A stretch of DNA of 64,000 nt from Vicia villosa (Eukaryota > Streptophyta > Magnoliopsida > Fabales > Fabaceae). Shown here in pieces: positions 23,849-34,400 of the stretch. Location of the stretch: assembly GCF_029867415.1 (NCBI RefSeq), contig NC_081185.1:27329293-27393292 (forward strand). Reading direction: 5' to 3'. The stretch's first letter is position 1, and each line of letters begins with the position of its first letter. Under the pieces are notes generated by a model that was not told the DNA's origin, searched no databases, and saw only the letters and a program-made list of their open reading frames with translations. The translations under genes were made by a program, and so were the position numbers.

Positions 23849-24497
23849 TATATATATATTATTTTGTAAAATATTTTAATATTTATGAATTAATAAAAAT
23901 ATTAATATATTTTTATAACTAAAAAAACTCATTGATACTACTAAGTAAATAATTTTAATTTTTTTTTAGAAAATATCATAAATTCTATTATATATGTTAG
24001 ATAAGCAAAATAAAAGTATGTATATATAATATGTAAATGACAAAATATCTATGCAAGAAATATATTTAATTTGATAAAAACTAAAATTAGTATTCATATT
24101 TTTAAAATTTAAAATTATTTTATTTTTAAATATTCTAATTTCTTAGGTTTTAACTTTTTTATATTATATAAAGTTAAAAACCTATCCTTATGACAACCAT
24201 ACATATTTTTTAAAAATTATTTATTAATATTTTTAATTTATTATCAAATTAATCTTTATTTAAATTCTGTCATATTTAATTTTTATTTTAAATTATCTTT
24301 TATGGATAAATTAGTAAATTATTTTTTGATCTTATTTATATTCAGGATAACAATTTGAATTAGTAAAACAAGATATGATAAGTTTCATGATTAACTTATC
24401 ATACCCTATTGTGTCATCAAAAACTAAAATAAAATAGGATATGATATAGATATCGATATTTTATCTCGTCTCTTATCCTGCGCAACAAAACATACCC
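23665..24497. mobile_element. Tourist-like (PIF/Harbinger-type) MITE, 833 bp
   Basis: Terminal inverted repeats: left GGGTCCGTTTGTTGCGCAG, right (reversed) GGGTATGTTTTGTTGCGCAG, each continuing with 'ATATGATAG'/'GATAAGAGA'-type sequence. TAA is present on both sides (23662-23664 and 24498-24500), the 3-bp target duplication typical of this superfamily. AT-rich, no ORF. It contains the TA microsatellite at 23782-23843. Confidence 0.75.
23782..23862. repeat. (TA)n microsatellite inside the MITE
   Basis: Alternating TA for about 60 bases, one interruption, then a few more TA units. Frames through it are artefacts. Confidence 0.95.
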
Positions 24498-24500
24498 TAA

Positions 24501-24646
24501 CATTTAACCAACATGATTCTTGATAACATTTAACCAACATCATTCTTGATACAAAAAGCACAAATCATCATCATTCACTATGGTCATCCTACATTTTTGC
24601 AAAACTAAAAAAGTATATTCCTCTACATTTTTCACAATACTCAAAG
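24501..24646. other. Short spacer between MITE and MULE
   Basis: Two direct copies of an 'acatttaaccaacat.attcttgata' unit (24501-24553), then the end of one 130-bp tandem-repeat unit (24614-24646) interrupted by the MULE. Confidence 0.6.
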
Positions 24647-24718
24647 GAAAATTCTTTGCCCACCTCCCAACTTTCTAGGTCACCTCTGGTGAAAAACCAC
24701 ATATACCCCTGACTTTGG

Positions 24719-24775
24719 AAATGCATTTCCGAAATGCAAGAAAAAGGTGTTTTCGGAGATGCATCTCCGAAAGCG
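24719..24775. repeat. Left subterminal palindromes of the MULE
   Basis: GGAAATGCATTTCC and CGGAGATGCATCTCCG palindromes. Related copies lie at 38814-38890, 39188-39246 and 46598-46690, close to the two ends of the pre-insertion MULE. Confidence 0.7.
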
Positions 24776-26048
24776 CCTTTTTTTTAAAATTTGACTTATT
24801 GATCGCGACTTTACGTGTCTATAAATCTGATAACTGCAAGTGCACAGTCGTGTCGTGTAGTTTTAAAAGATATCGAATCCACAGGGACTATGAATCGATC
24901 TACCGTTATCTAAGGTTACTATGTAAAGCTAGGAGTACTAAAATTTCGATTGTTCCTAAGGGAAAGTGATTGTGAGAAAATAAAGAATAATAATAAAAGA
25001 CAGGTGTCAGTATGTATTTCGTTTAAATAAAGGCAATCCGAAGGTTCATTGGCTTTTGCATAATTAAATTAAAAATCTTTACTAATTCCAATTGATTAAA
25101 AATCCTCGTCTCAAACTTTCGCTCTGTTGATTCAGACTACTATCCTAATCCTAATGTACGCTTTCGCCATCCCATTAGATTTTAGAAGAGCTTTTTGGAA
25201 ACAATGTAATTAATAAAATGCCTATTTTACGAGGTTGTTATCTATTTAAATCTCCTAATCTCAAACTTTCGCTCTGTTGACTCGGAACATGCTAATATCC
25301 CTAACGTACGCTTTCGCCATCCCGCTCGAGTGTAAAAACAATTTTTGAAAATAAATAAGTTCCAATTAGTTTTAATACGCTTTCGCCGTCCTTAAAACTA
25401 ATGTCCTATGTCTACTATCCAGTTAAAGATCTCAAACTTTCGCTCTATTGATTTTAACCTTTGACCGTCCTAATCCCTCAAACTTTCGCTCTATTGGTTT
25501 TAAGACTTACTAATTAAACTAGACATATAAACCAAAAATAAGTGATAATTAATAAAACATAATTTAAGCCAATTTATTTCGGATCCCTACGGTTAACTTA
25601 CTTTACATACCGACACCTTTAGTATTTTAGCCAGACATATTAATACGATTAAACATACATATATTGGTTCGGTTCATAATAATAAGCATATTAAATGGCA
25701 TATAATATATCATGCAGATAAATAATATAAATAAGGCGGTGAATAAAAAAACCTGAATTAAAATAAATCTGGATTGAATTGAATCTTGAAGTACTCGAAC
25801 TTCCACCACAGGTTGGCTGGATCGTTCTTCGGAATTTAAATGGCAGAAAATAAAAACAAGGAAAATAAAGCGATAAATCTAACGTAAGGCTAGATCTATA
25901 AAAAGTTCACAACAATTTCCAGTGTAGAAATCGTTGTGAGAAAATAGACGGTTAAATGAAAACAGAATAAGGAAAAACAGTTCGCGGTACAATTTCGGCA
26001 GCACTTCGTTGGCAGGAAATCGGACAGATTGAAGTGAGATAGCAGGTC

Positions 26049-26058
26049 CTATTTATAG
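26049..26058 (-). promoter_or_regulatory. TATA box of the Athila LTR (3' copy)
   Basis: CTATAAATAG on the minus strand, about 470 bp into the LTR and 57 bp downstream of the last palindrome. The active copy is in the 5' LTR at 38326-38335. It marks the U3/R transition. Confidence 0.7.
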
Positions 26059-26114
26059 GAGGGGATTTGCAGTTGCTTTGCGTGAAAAGAGGAGATTCTG
26101 CAGACTTGGACGTG

Positions 26115-26232
26115 GAGACGTGCGTCTCCTATTCTTCAGGAAGACTTGAGACGTGCGTCTCAAGTGGAGAGGATTTAGGGAGGTGGAGACGTGCGTCTCC
26201 CTTTTTGCTGAGGTGGCAGAGACGTGCGTCTC
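26115..26232. promoter_or_regulatory. Four GAGACGTGCGTCTC palindromes in Athila U3 (3' LTR)
   Basis: Copies at 26115-26128, 26148-26161, 26186-26199 and 26219-26232, separated by unrelated sequence. Each has an ACGT core. Position just upstream of the TATA box suggests binding sites of a host factor; the factor is unknown. Confidence 0.7.
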
Positions 26233-26530
26233 TGCTTACTAGTGTGGCCTGGGTTGCTTTCCTTCGTGGGCTGGATTGCTCTTTTGGGCCTTTTTGGGTC
26301 CTAATTGCACCCTTCTTTCATTACAGCACCCCTTTTCGTCTTTTAAGCATAAATATTGGTCATTTAAGCTCGATTTTCTTTCCTTTTCGCAAATAGTCGT
26401 AATTGAAGTGTAAAACCTGAAACAAAGCAAATACACGCGTAATATCATAATAAATTGACATAATAAATGGAAAATGCTATAAATATCTATGGATTTTAGG
26501 CTAAATATACGATATAAAATCGTGTTATCA

Positions 26531-26543
26531 AATTCCCCCAGAC
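26531..26543 (-). other. Polypurine tract of the Athila element
   Basis: Minus strand GTCTGGGGGAATT ends directly at the TG of the 3' LTR. It is the plus-strand primer site. Confidence 0.85.
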
Positions 26544-27514
26544 TTGAACCTTTGCTTGTCCTCAAGCAAGATAATAAGATAAAGATAAATAAAATACACT
26601 TCCTCCACGTCGCTCGGTCATACTCAGCCACATAGTGTTCTTATTTGAAAATGGTGACAACGATCCTAGCAATAGACTTATAGTAGCGACACTAGACAAC
26701 TCCCAGTATGCATACCAATCCGAATCATGCCATTATAGCTCGACCTTTGACTTGTCATCATGTTTCACCCTTTTCATTCGTGCGCAATCACATTAAGCCC
26801 ATTATCTTGACACGCACATAGCAGAGTAGTCGGTTAGTGACTATGATCCTTCTCATGGAGTTCTGGCACAATATGTGGTATACTCCTTAGCATTCACTTG
26901 TAGATTGTGGGGAATCGGACAATAGTCCTTCCTACCAAGTTCATTACCAGATGACTTCTGAACCAATCGACAGTGAGTTTTTAAATTCTTTGTATATGAG
27001 ATTTGCGACCGTTAGGTTAAATGATCTTGTGAGGATCACCTTACTTAGTAGGCACATTTCTTCTTATAGTTGAACACATAATTATTATGAGGATCATACA
27101 CTTATATTCATCGACTCTCTGCGTAGTTTGTATCTAAGACGGTGCCGACTGCTAGAATAAACTACTAAGGGTTATTTCAAAACTTAAAGTCGATGGTTTT
27201 GGTATAACGGGTATTCAAATCGGTTATGTATACTCGGGGGTTTTAGAGTGTTGCGACAATAAGGATATTGATTAATTCAGTTTCGGTGCGTTGAGTGATT
27301 GAGTAGCTTCGTATTTCGCGAACGTGTGGGGTTTTGTATTTATCGTTTTAGGAGCAAAAATTTTGTTATGGCTCAAGAAAATGGAAGAAAGGGCAATAAC
27401 TACGGAATTATACATATAAGACTTAAATTCCATAAATATTATTTTATTGAATTGGAAAAAACATTACAAGGAAGGGAAATAAACTGAAGGGAAATAAACT
27501 AAAGAAAGTAATGC
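26544..27514 (-). other. Athila 3' untranslated region
   Basis: About 970 bp without a credible gene between the internal polypurine-like tract and the real one. The frame at 27299-27487 on the plus strand has no recognisable domain. Confidence 0.6.
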
Positions 27515-27530
27515 GACTCCCCCAGACTTA
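27515..27530 (-). other. Second polypurine-like tract after the last Athila ORF
   Basis: Minus strand TAAGTCTGGGGGAGTC, preceded by TTGAGGACACTGCA. The tract beside the LTR is TCAAGTCTGGGGGAATT preceded by TTGAGGACAAGCA. The matching order shows the two segments are related. Confidence 0.7.
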
Positions 27531-27559
27531 GATGATGCAGTGTCCTCAATGCATGAGAA

Positions 27560-28915
27560 CTACTCCTCAAAGTTGCGAGAACTGCTTGCGCCTCTTGTAC
27601 GAACACGACGACGTCTATCAGTAGGGGAGCCATTCACACGAACGTTAAGGTCATGCAATTGTGTAGCAATTTCAGTGTATTGGCTTTCGTTCCTACTAGC
27701 ATAGGCACGGTGTTCTTGTTGCATCTCTTGGATGAGCCTCAGTGTTTCGTTTTGGTTTGTCTGCATAGCTTGAAAGAGTTGGTCTTGTCGTTGAATTGCA
27801 GCATACATGGCATCAAGAGTGATAGGCGGAGGGTTGGTTTGAGGAGGTTGATTGTCATCAGCTTGTCCTTGGTTGAGCTCTTCTTCATTTGCATCCACAG
27901 GTTCATTAGGATGATCAGGTTGGTTATCTTGAGGATTGTCTTCAATAAGCCTCCAACGCTGAACATAACGGATGTTGATTCTTTCAGGACATGGAAGGAT
28001 GACATAAGGAATCAGAACTTTGTTGACGACCAAGGTGTATCGGCCATCATGGCGTGGTGAAACCAAGTGGGAATCGCGGCAGTAAGTGAGATCGAGTGAT
28101 TGAGCAGGCATCATGAGATGAGAGAGTGATAGGAGCTCGTCACCAAGACCTAAAGCACAGGCCAAGGAAGTAATAATTCCGCCAAACAAAAAGGGATTTG
28201 TAGCGGGGGCGTTGACACAGCCTTGGATGTGTTGGAGCATAAACGGTGCGGCATTGAAACGGATGTTGTTTAGCGCACAGTAAAGGAAGAATAGTTCATG
28301 TTGATTTACCTTGTGGTTGTTGGATCGCGCAAAAATAGTATGCCCCAAAACACGTTGAAAATAACGTATAGCGGGGTTTTGAATGTGAGAAGCATGTAGG
28401 GCCCTCCAACCAGTTTGAACTTCGCCAGTGAGGTTAAACCATAGGTCGAAGGCATGTTGTTCCCATGAACGACCATTGAGTTCTTGAAAGATATTGCGGA
28501 GAGAATTCGGTGATGTATTGAAATTCAAGTACGTAGCCACAACTTCTTGATCCAGTGTATATTCACGGTTGAACATCCTAAATTGGATGCTACCGGTTGA
28601 GAGTGGTTGATCAGAAGGAGTGTCGTAACTGAAAGAACTCAAGAATTCTAAGACGAGCGGCTCATAAGTGGGTACGAGTTCGGTACAGAGATGGTGTAGG
28701 CTAGATTTAGTGAGTAAACGGGTAACACCATCAATGAGGCCTAGAGTTTCTAGACATTCGGTGTTCACAAATTTTGTGGGAACAACCGAACGTTCGTAGA
28801 AAGCGAGGTATTTGGTTCTTTGAGCATCATTGTCGTCTTCGCGGAATATAATATTGTTAAGGTTAGGGGGTGGTCTCTCAGGACGCACACTACGGATGAT
28901 TGAACGTGGAGGCAT
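27560..28915 (-). CDS. Athila post-pol ORF B, ATHILA ORF-1-like protein
   Basis: 451-aa protein of unknown role encoded after pol, where Athila elements carry an env-like or ORF-1 gene. I see no signal peptide or membrane segment, so an envelope function is not supported. Residues about 80-320 form a conserved globular region (LEFLSSF near 90, NPAIRYFQRVLGHTIF, ELFFLYCALNN, FGGIITSLACALGLG). This region is homologous to the neighbouring ORF A. Residues about 365-430 are Q/E-rich and probably coiled coil. The tail is basic (TDRRRRVRTRG), like a nuclear signal or nucleic-acid contact. I recall such proteins being annotated as ATHILA ORF-1 or 'putative plant transposon protein'. A TATA-like site (29009-29018) and palindromes upstream hint at its own promoter. 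The frame is fully open. Confidence 0.75.
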   Translation of the reverse strand: MPPRSIIRSVRPERPPPNLNNIIFREDDNDAQRTKYLAFYERSVVPTKFVNTECLETLGLIDGVTRLLTKSSLHHLCTELVPTYEPLVLEFLSSFSYDTPSDQPLSTGSIQFRMFNREYTLDQEVVATYLNFNTSPNSLRNIFQELNGRSWEQHAFDLWFNLTGEVQTGWRALHASHIQNPAIRYFQRVLGHTIFARSNNHKVNQHELFFLYCALNNIRFNAAPFMLQHIQGCVNAPATNPFLFGGIITSLACALGLGDELLSLSHLMMPAQSLDLTYCRDSHLVSPRHDGRYTLVVNKVLIPYVILPCPERINIRYVQRWRLIEDNPQDNQPDHPNEPVDANEEELNQGQADDNQPPQTNPPPITLDAMYAAIQRQDQLFQAMQTNQNETLRLIQEMQQEHRAYASRNESQYTEIATQLHDLNVRVNGSPTDRRRRVRTRGASSSRNFEE

Positions 28916-29008
28916 GATGAGTTTGAAGATGAAAAATAGAGATGGTAGTAGAATGGTAGAAAAGAAATGGTATGAAGGTTGTGAAGAATAAGAGTGGTGG
29001 TGGTGTGG

Positions 29009-29018
29009 TTTTATAGTG
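29009..29018 (-). promoter_or_regulatory. TATA-like box before Athila ORF B
   Basis: Minus strand ACTATAAAAC about 95 bp upstream of the ORF B ATG, with the palindrome group further upstream. The order of parts is that of the LTR promoter. Function is inferred. Confidence 0.45.
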
Positions 29019-29268
29019 AGGTTTGAAAATGGTGTGGTAAATGGAGAATTAAAATGGATTAATGGTGGTGTTTGAATGTTGAATAGAATAGAGAAATGGG
29101 AAATGAATGGAGTTTAAGAGGTGAATGATGGAGGATGAATGAGGTTTATGGGGTTTAAATGGAATAAATAGGGGGAGAATGAGGAGAATGAATTTTGAAA
29201 TTCAAATTCAAAATTCAAGAGGGAGAGAAGAGTGGTCTGCGTGGTCAAATGCAGACTGCTAGCCTTGG

Positions 29269-29377
29269 GAGACGTGCGTCTCAGGCAGTCAGTCTGCTGG
29301 GGCAGAGCATGGAGACGTGCGTCTCCTGTCCCAAGAATGGCATCTGCTGGTCCCACACAGATGGAGACGGTCGTCTC
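29269..29377. promoter_or_regulatory. Internal copies of the Athila GAGACGTGCGTCTC palindrome
   Basis: Exact copies at 29269-29282 and 29312-29325, and a variant GAGACGGTCGTCTC at 29364-29377. These are the same element as the four in each LTR, but inside the internal region. Confidence 0.7.
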
Positions 29378-29707
29378 CTGTGGCAGGCAAGTGGGCACGC
29401 TTGCAGGTGACCAGACAGTGCTGACAGATACCATTAACAGCAAAAAGTGTCCATCAGTTCAGAACAATGTCTTATTTTAATACTATTAACAGCAAAGAGT
29501 GATAGCCAGGCAAATATATATAGCAGTTAATAGCAGTGTATTATAACACAACAGCAGTAGTGAATAAAATATTGCATTTTAAAATTAAATCAGTACTGAG
29601 TGTTAACAATAGCAGAATGGAAAAGTGCAGAAAAAATGAAAATCTAAACTAGAAATAGAAATTACTAAAACTAGAAATAAAAATCTAATAATCTAATACG
29701 GTAACAT

Positions 29708-31096
29708 CTAGCCACGTCTATTGTTGTTTTGATTAGACTGAATGTGCTTGAAAACTTCGTCGAACTGAGCATTGACGGTGTCGATGAAATCGAAGAAATG
29801 CATTTGCAAAGTGTGAAGCTCGTTGCGCACATGTTGTACATCTTGTTGTAGTGCATTGATTGCTTGTTCGTGCGTGTTCAGATTGGGCATCCTTTGATTT
29901 ACCGATGCGGTGGATGTAGCGGGTTGTTGTGGCTCGAGCTCGACATCAGTCATGTCAACAGTGTATTCATCAGCAGAATCTTCAGAAGGTGTCTCAGGCT
30001 CATATTCGGGTATAGGTTCGTCTTCTGATACAGGTTCATATTCAGGAATCGGTTCATCAACAAGAAGAGGTTCATAATAACCAGGTGGTGTTTCAGGTTC
30101 AGATTCGGATGCAGGCATTTCCTCATCAACATGTTCATAAGCTTGAGGAGTTTCAGGTGAGGGCTCTCTCTCAGGAATCTGACCATAGTAAAGCCAGTTG
30201 GCAGGGTTGTGCACACTTGTCCTAGGATTCGGTAAGGTGAACTGATACCAAACTTTGTTATCAATGAGCAATTCAAACCGATGAGGTCCAAGATTACCGA
30301 TGATACCTCGATTAAAGCAGAAATTGATGTCCATAGAGGTATGGGTACCGAAAGGTGTCAATCTAAGCAAAGGTACTCTCATTCCTATGGCATTAGCAAT
30401 CATAGTGACGAATCCGCCGATCCTAATGGGTGAAACTTCGTCTTGCGTGATGCGCTCGAAGTTTGTTAGCATGAATGCGATGGCATTGACCGGGCGATTC
30501 TGAGAGGAGCAGAACATGATGAATAACTCTTCTCTAGTAACTTCAGTGACATTATCAGGCTTTCCAAAAATGTAGTGAGCAAGGATCTTGTGAAAGTAGC
30601 GGAAAGCAGGATTGTGGATATTCTCAGATTGAAATTCATTCTCTTCAGGGTTATCATTTCCAGTGATTTTCCCCCAGAATTTTTCCAGCTCCCAGTATGG
30701 AAGGTTTTCTTCAGCTACTTTGGCATATGCATCGGGTCCATGAGGTAGTTCTAACATTTTAGCAAAGTCTCCCATGCAAAAGTTAAATTCCATTCCAAAG
30801 AGTCGAAAAAGGATGACTCCTTTCTTCAGTCCTTGTCCACTGTTTGGAAGATAGGTCAGTGAGCTCAAAAATTCCAAAGTGAGTTTCCGGTAGGTATTAA
30901 ACTTGCGGAACAAGTGGTAACCAGTCCAACCGACTTGGTTAAGCAGGTGCAAGACGCTTTCTTGGATGCCAAGTCGTATCATAGTCGATTGGTCAGGGTA
31001 GCAAGTCAGATCTATTTGTCTTTCAGCCAGCTTGTTGAATCTTGCTTCTTGTCCTCTACCACGGAACACAACTTCCATATTATCAACTCCTTCCAT
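29708..31096 (-). CDS. Athila post-pol ORF A, ATHILA ORF-1-like protein
   Basis: 462-aa protein of unknown role, the first ORF after gag-pol. Its globular part (residues about 65-290) shares with ORF B: LEFLSS, an FR-F-E block, the NPAFRYFHKILAHYIF block, ELFIMFC, a NAIAFML block and GGFVTMIANAIG. The two are therefore paralogues. Residues about 300-385 are rich in proline and acidic residues with a repeated EPIPEYEP unit. Residues about 405-450 form a probable coiled coil (INALQQDVQHVRNELHTL). The C-terminus is NNNRRG. No signal peptide or membrane anchor is visible. ORF A and B may form a coiled-coil pair, but this is only a suggestion. Confidence 0.75.
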   Translation of the reverse strand: MEGVDNMEVVFRGRGQEARFNKLAERQIDLTCYPDQSTMIRLGIQESVLHLLNQVGWTGYHLFRKFNTYRKLTLEFLSSLTYLPNSGQGLKKGVILFRLFGMEFNFCMGDFAKMLELPHGPDAYAKVAEENLPYWELEKFWGKITGNDNPEENEFQSENIHNPAFRYFHKILAHYIFGKPDNVTEVTREELFIMFCSSQNRPVNAIAFMLTNFERITQDEVSPIRIGGFVTMIANAIGMRVPLLRLTPFGTHTSMDINFCFNRGIIGNLGPHRFELLIDNKVWYQFTLPNPRTSVHNPANWLYYGQIPEREPSPETPQAYEHVDEEMPASESEPETPPGYYEPLLVDEPIPEYEPVSEDEPIPEYEPETPSEDSADEYTVDMTDVELEPQQPATSTASVNQRMPNLNTHEQAINALQQDVQHVRNELHTLQMHFFDFIDTVNAQFDEVFKHIQSNQNNNRRG

Positions 31097-31481
31097 CGTA
31101 GTTAGTAGTTAATTGAAAAACCTAGAAGTTGAAAATATTAGGATAAGTTAGAATTAGGCTAGTGTTTGTTTAAAATAAAATAAAAAGTTAAAATTAAGCT
31201 TAGGTAACAAGTTATAATAATAAATATAATTATAACGGAAATATTTTCTCAATTCATAGATAGTAGTTATAATTATAATAATTATTATAAGATGTATGAA
31301 AAATCAAAAATGATTAAAATTAAAATTAAAAATAGAATAAAGTTTTAAAAATGAAAAATAAAAATAAAAAATTAGAAAAATTAAAGTTTTAATAAAAAAA
31401 TAGAAGAATAAATAAATGTGGGTTGTCTCCCACCAAGCGCTTTGTTTAATGTCGTAAGCTCGACGATTTAAAAATAGAAAA
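31097..31481 (-). other. Spacer between Athila pol and ORF A
   Basis: Mostly A/T-rich. Just after the pol stop, the minus strand has AAACAAAGCGCTTGGTGGG followed by AGACAACCCAC (about 31418-31448). I recall this block as a conserved landmark of Athila elements; its role is not established to my knowledge. Confidence 0.55.
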
Positions 31482-34400
31482 CTATTTTTTCGAAAGAGCG
31501 GGCAGTTCGTCAAGTTTAAAAACTTCGATGTTTTCATCGTATTCGAGATGATGGTAATACTTAAGACGTTGCCCATTTACGACAAAAGGTTTGACGGTTT
31601 CTCCTTTGATTTCTATCGCTCCACTCGGAAATATGTTAGTTATTTCGAAAGGGCCAGACCATCTAGATCGTAACTTACCAGGAAATAATTTTAGTCTAGA
31701 ATTAAATAAGAGCACTTTATCGCCTATGCTAAAATTTTTCCTAGATATACGCTTGTCGTGCCATTTTTTCGTTCGCTCTTTATAGATTTTGGCGTTTTCG
31801 TAAGCGTCTTGTCTAAGTTCTTCTAATTCGTTTATGTCTAGAAGTCGTTTCTCACCAGCGGCAGTGTAGTTTAGGTTTAAGTTCTTAATGGCCCAATAGG
31901 CTTTATGTTCTAACTCTACTGGTAGGTGGCATGATTTTCCATAAACGAGTTTGAATGGGGTAGTTCCTATTGGAGTTTTGAAAGCTGTTCTATAAGCCCA
32001 TAAAGCTTCATTTAGCTTGGTTGACCAATCTTTCCTAGATATAGCAACAGTTTTCTCCAATATTTGTTTTATTTCGCGGTTAGATACTTCTACTTGACCG
32101 CTTGTTTGTGGATGGTATGGTGTGGCTATTCGATGATTTACTCCATATTTTCGAAGGAGTTTCTCAAGTATTCTTGAAATGAAATGGGAACCACCATCGC
32201 TAATTACCAATCTTGGCACACCGAACCTAGGAAAGATGACGTTTTTGAAAAGTTTAATAACTACTCGTGTATCGTTCGTAGGGGAAGCAATAGCTTCTAT
32301 CCATTTTGAAACGTAATCGACGGCTACGAGTATATATTGATTTCCAAACGATGACGGAAACGGTCCCATGAAGTCTATTCCCCAGACGTCAAATATTTCT
32401 ACTTCTAGAATGCCTTTTTGAGGCATTTCATCGCGTCTTGAAATGTTTCCAGTTCGTTGGCATCTATCACAGCTTAGTATAGCAAAATGGACGTCTTTCC
32501 ACAGGTTGGGCCAGAAAAGTCCAGATTGAAGGATTTTGGCGCAGGTTCTAGATGTGCTATGGTGTCCTCCACACGGTGCAGAATGACAATGTGTTATTAT
32601 GCTTCTTATCTCTTCCTCGGGTACACAACGTCTAAAGATTCCATCGGGGCCTCTTTTGAAAAGGAGTGGGTCGTCCCAATAGTAATGTTTTAGGTCATGG
32701 AAGAATTTCTTCTTCTGTTGGTAGCTTAGATCAGGAGGAAGCACACCAGCAGCTAGGTAATTTACGAAATCTGCATACCAAGGTGCGTCAGATCGGGCTA
32801 AAGCTATTTCAGCTAATTTCTCGGTTTCAGAGTTTGGACGGTATGGTTCGAATTCATTTGCTTCTAATTGGGCGATGAGTCTTTCATAAGGGAAATCATC
32901 GTCAATTGGTACTTGTTCGGGTTTCAGATTTTCCAATCGAGAGAGGTGATCTGCTACGACATTTTCAGTGCCTTTCTTATCTTTAATTTCCAGGTCGAAT
33001 TCTTGCAGTAACAAGATCCATCTCAAAAGTCTTGGTTTAGCGTCCTTTTTGGTTAGGAGGTACCTAATGGCGGCGTGGTCAGTGTATATGATTATTTTGG
33101 CTCCTACCAGGTAAGAACGGAATTTGTCTAGTGCGAATACGACAGCTAATAATTCTTTTTCTGTCGTGGCATAATTCATCTGAGCTTCGTCTAGGGTTCT
33201 ACTCGCATAATATATGACATGTAGTTTCTTATCCTTTCTTTGTCCTAGAACGGCTCCTACAGCATAATCACTTGCGTCACACATTATTTCGAAAGGCTCA
33301 TTCCAGTCGGGAGGTTGCATGATTGGCGCAGAGATCAATGCTTGTTTAAGCGTTTGAAATGCTTCAGTGCATTTATCGGTGAAAACAAATTCGGCGTCTT
33401 TCATGAGTAGTTCAGTTAAGGGTTTGGTTATTTTAGAGAAATCCTTAATGAAGCGTCGGTAAAAACCAGCATGTCCCAGAAAACTTCTTATTTCTCTAAC
33501 GGTTTTGGGAGGTTGAAGGTTTTCGATAATTTCGATTTTTGCTTTATCAACTTCGATTCCTCTATCGGATACGATGTGTCCAAGTACAATTCCTTGTCGA
33601 ACCATGAAATGGCATTTTTCCCAATTAAGGACTAGGTTTACGCTTACGCATCGTCTAAGCACCATTTCAAGGTTTTCTAAACATGTTTCAAAATTTCCTC
33701 CGCAGACAGAGAAGTCGTCCATAAAGACCTCCATTATTCCATCTAGGAAGTCGGCAAATATTGCCATCATGCATCTTTGGAAGGTCGCGGGTGCATTGCA
33801 GAGTCCAAAAGGCATTCGTCTATAAGCGAATGTACCATAAGGACAGGTGAATGTGGTCTTCTCTTGGTCGTCAGGGTGGATAGGAATTTGGAAAAATCCG
33901 GAGTATCCATCCAGATAACAAAAATGTGAGTGTTTAGCTAAGCGTTCGAGCATTTGATCTATGAAAGGTAAAGGGAAATGGTCTTTTCGGGTAGCTTTAT
34001 TTAGCTTCCTATAGTCAATGCACATTCTCCATCCAGTTTGGGTACGTTGTGCTACAGATTCTCCTTTTGCATTAGTGATTACAGTGACTCCTCCTTTCTT
34101 TGGTACGACGTGAACAGGGCTAACCCATTTACTATCGGATATAGGATATATTATTCCAGCTTCTAGCAGTTTTTGGATTTCCTTTTTAACCACATCGCTC
34201 ATAATAGGATTTATTCGCCTTTGATGTTCCCTAGAGGTTTTACTATCGTCTTCGAGCATAATGCGGTGCATACACAGAGAAGGGCTTATACCTTTCAGAT
34301 CTGATATGTTGTATCCTAAAGCGGTAGGGTATTTTCTTAGGACATTAAGTAATTTTTCAGTCTCGGTTCGTCCTAAGTTGGCGTTCACTATAACTGGTCG

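Larger units (their letters stand above)
24801..26530 (-). repeat. 3' LTR of the Athila element
   Basis: Pairs with 37078-38807 at a constant offset of 12277. Differences seen: 'taaataaagg' versus 'taactaaagg' in the 25020s, and 'aggaagactt' versus 'aggaatactt' in the 26140s. It carries four GAGACGTGCGTCTC palindromes upstream of a TATA box (reading the minus strand), and repeats of 'caaactttcgctct' and 'tacgctttcgccatccc'. Confidence 0.93.
28916..29707 (-). other. Spacer between the two Athila post-pol ORFs
   Basis: About 790 bp. On the minus strand it holds three GAGACGTGCGTCTC-type palindromes (29269-29377), then a TATA-like ACTATAAAAC (29009-29018), then the ORF B start codon at 28915. 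No gene is called in it. Confidence 0.65.

Noticed and set aside
23731..23922. A frame through the TA microsatellite (also at 54973-55452)
   Set aside because: Alternating YI residues come from the dinucleotide repeat.
27560..31096. Calling the Athila post-pol ORFs envelope genes
   Set aside because: No signal peptide, membrane segment or cleavage site is visible in either protein.
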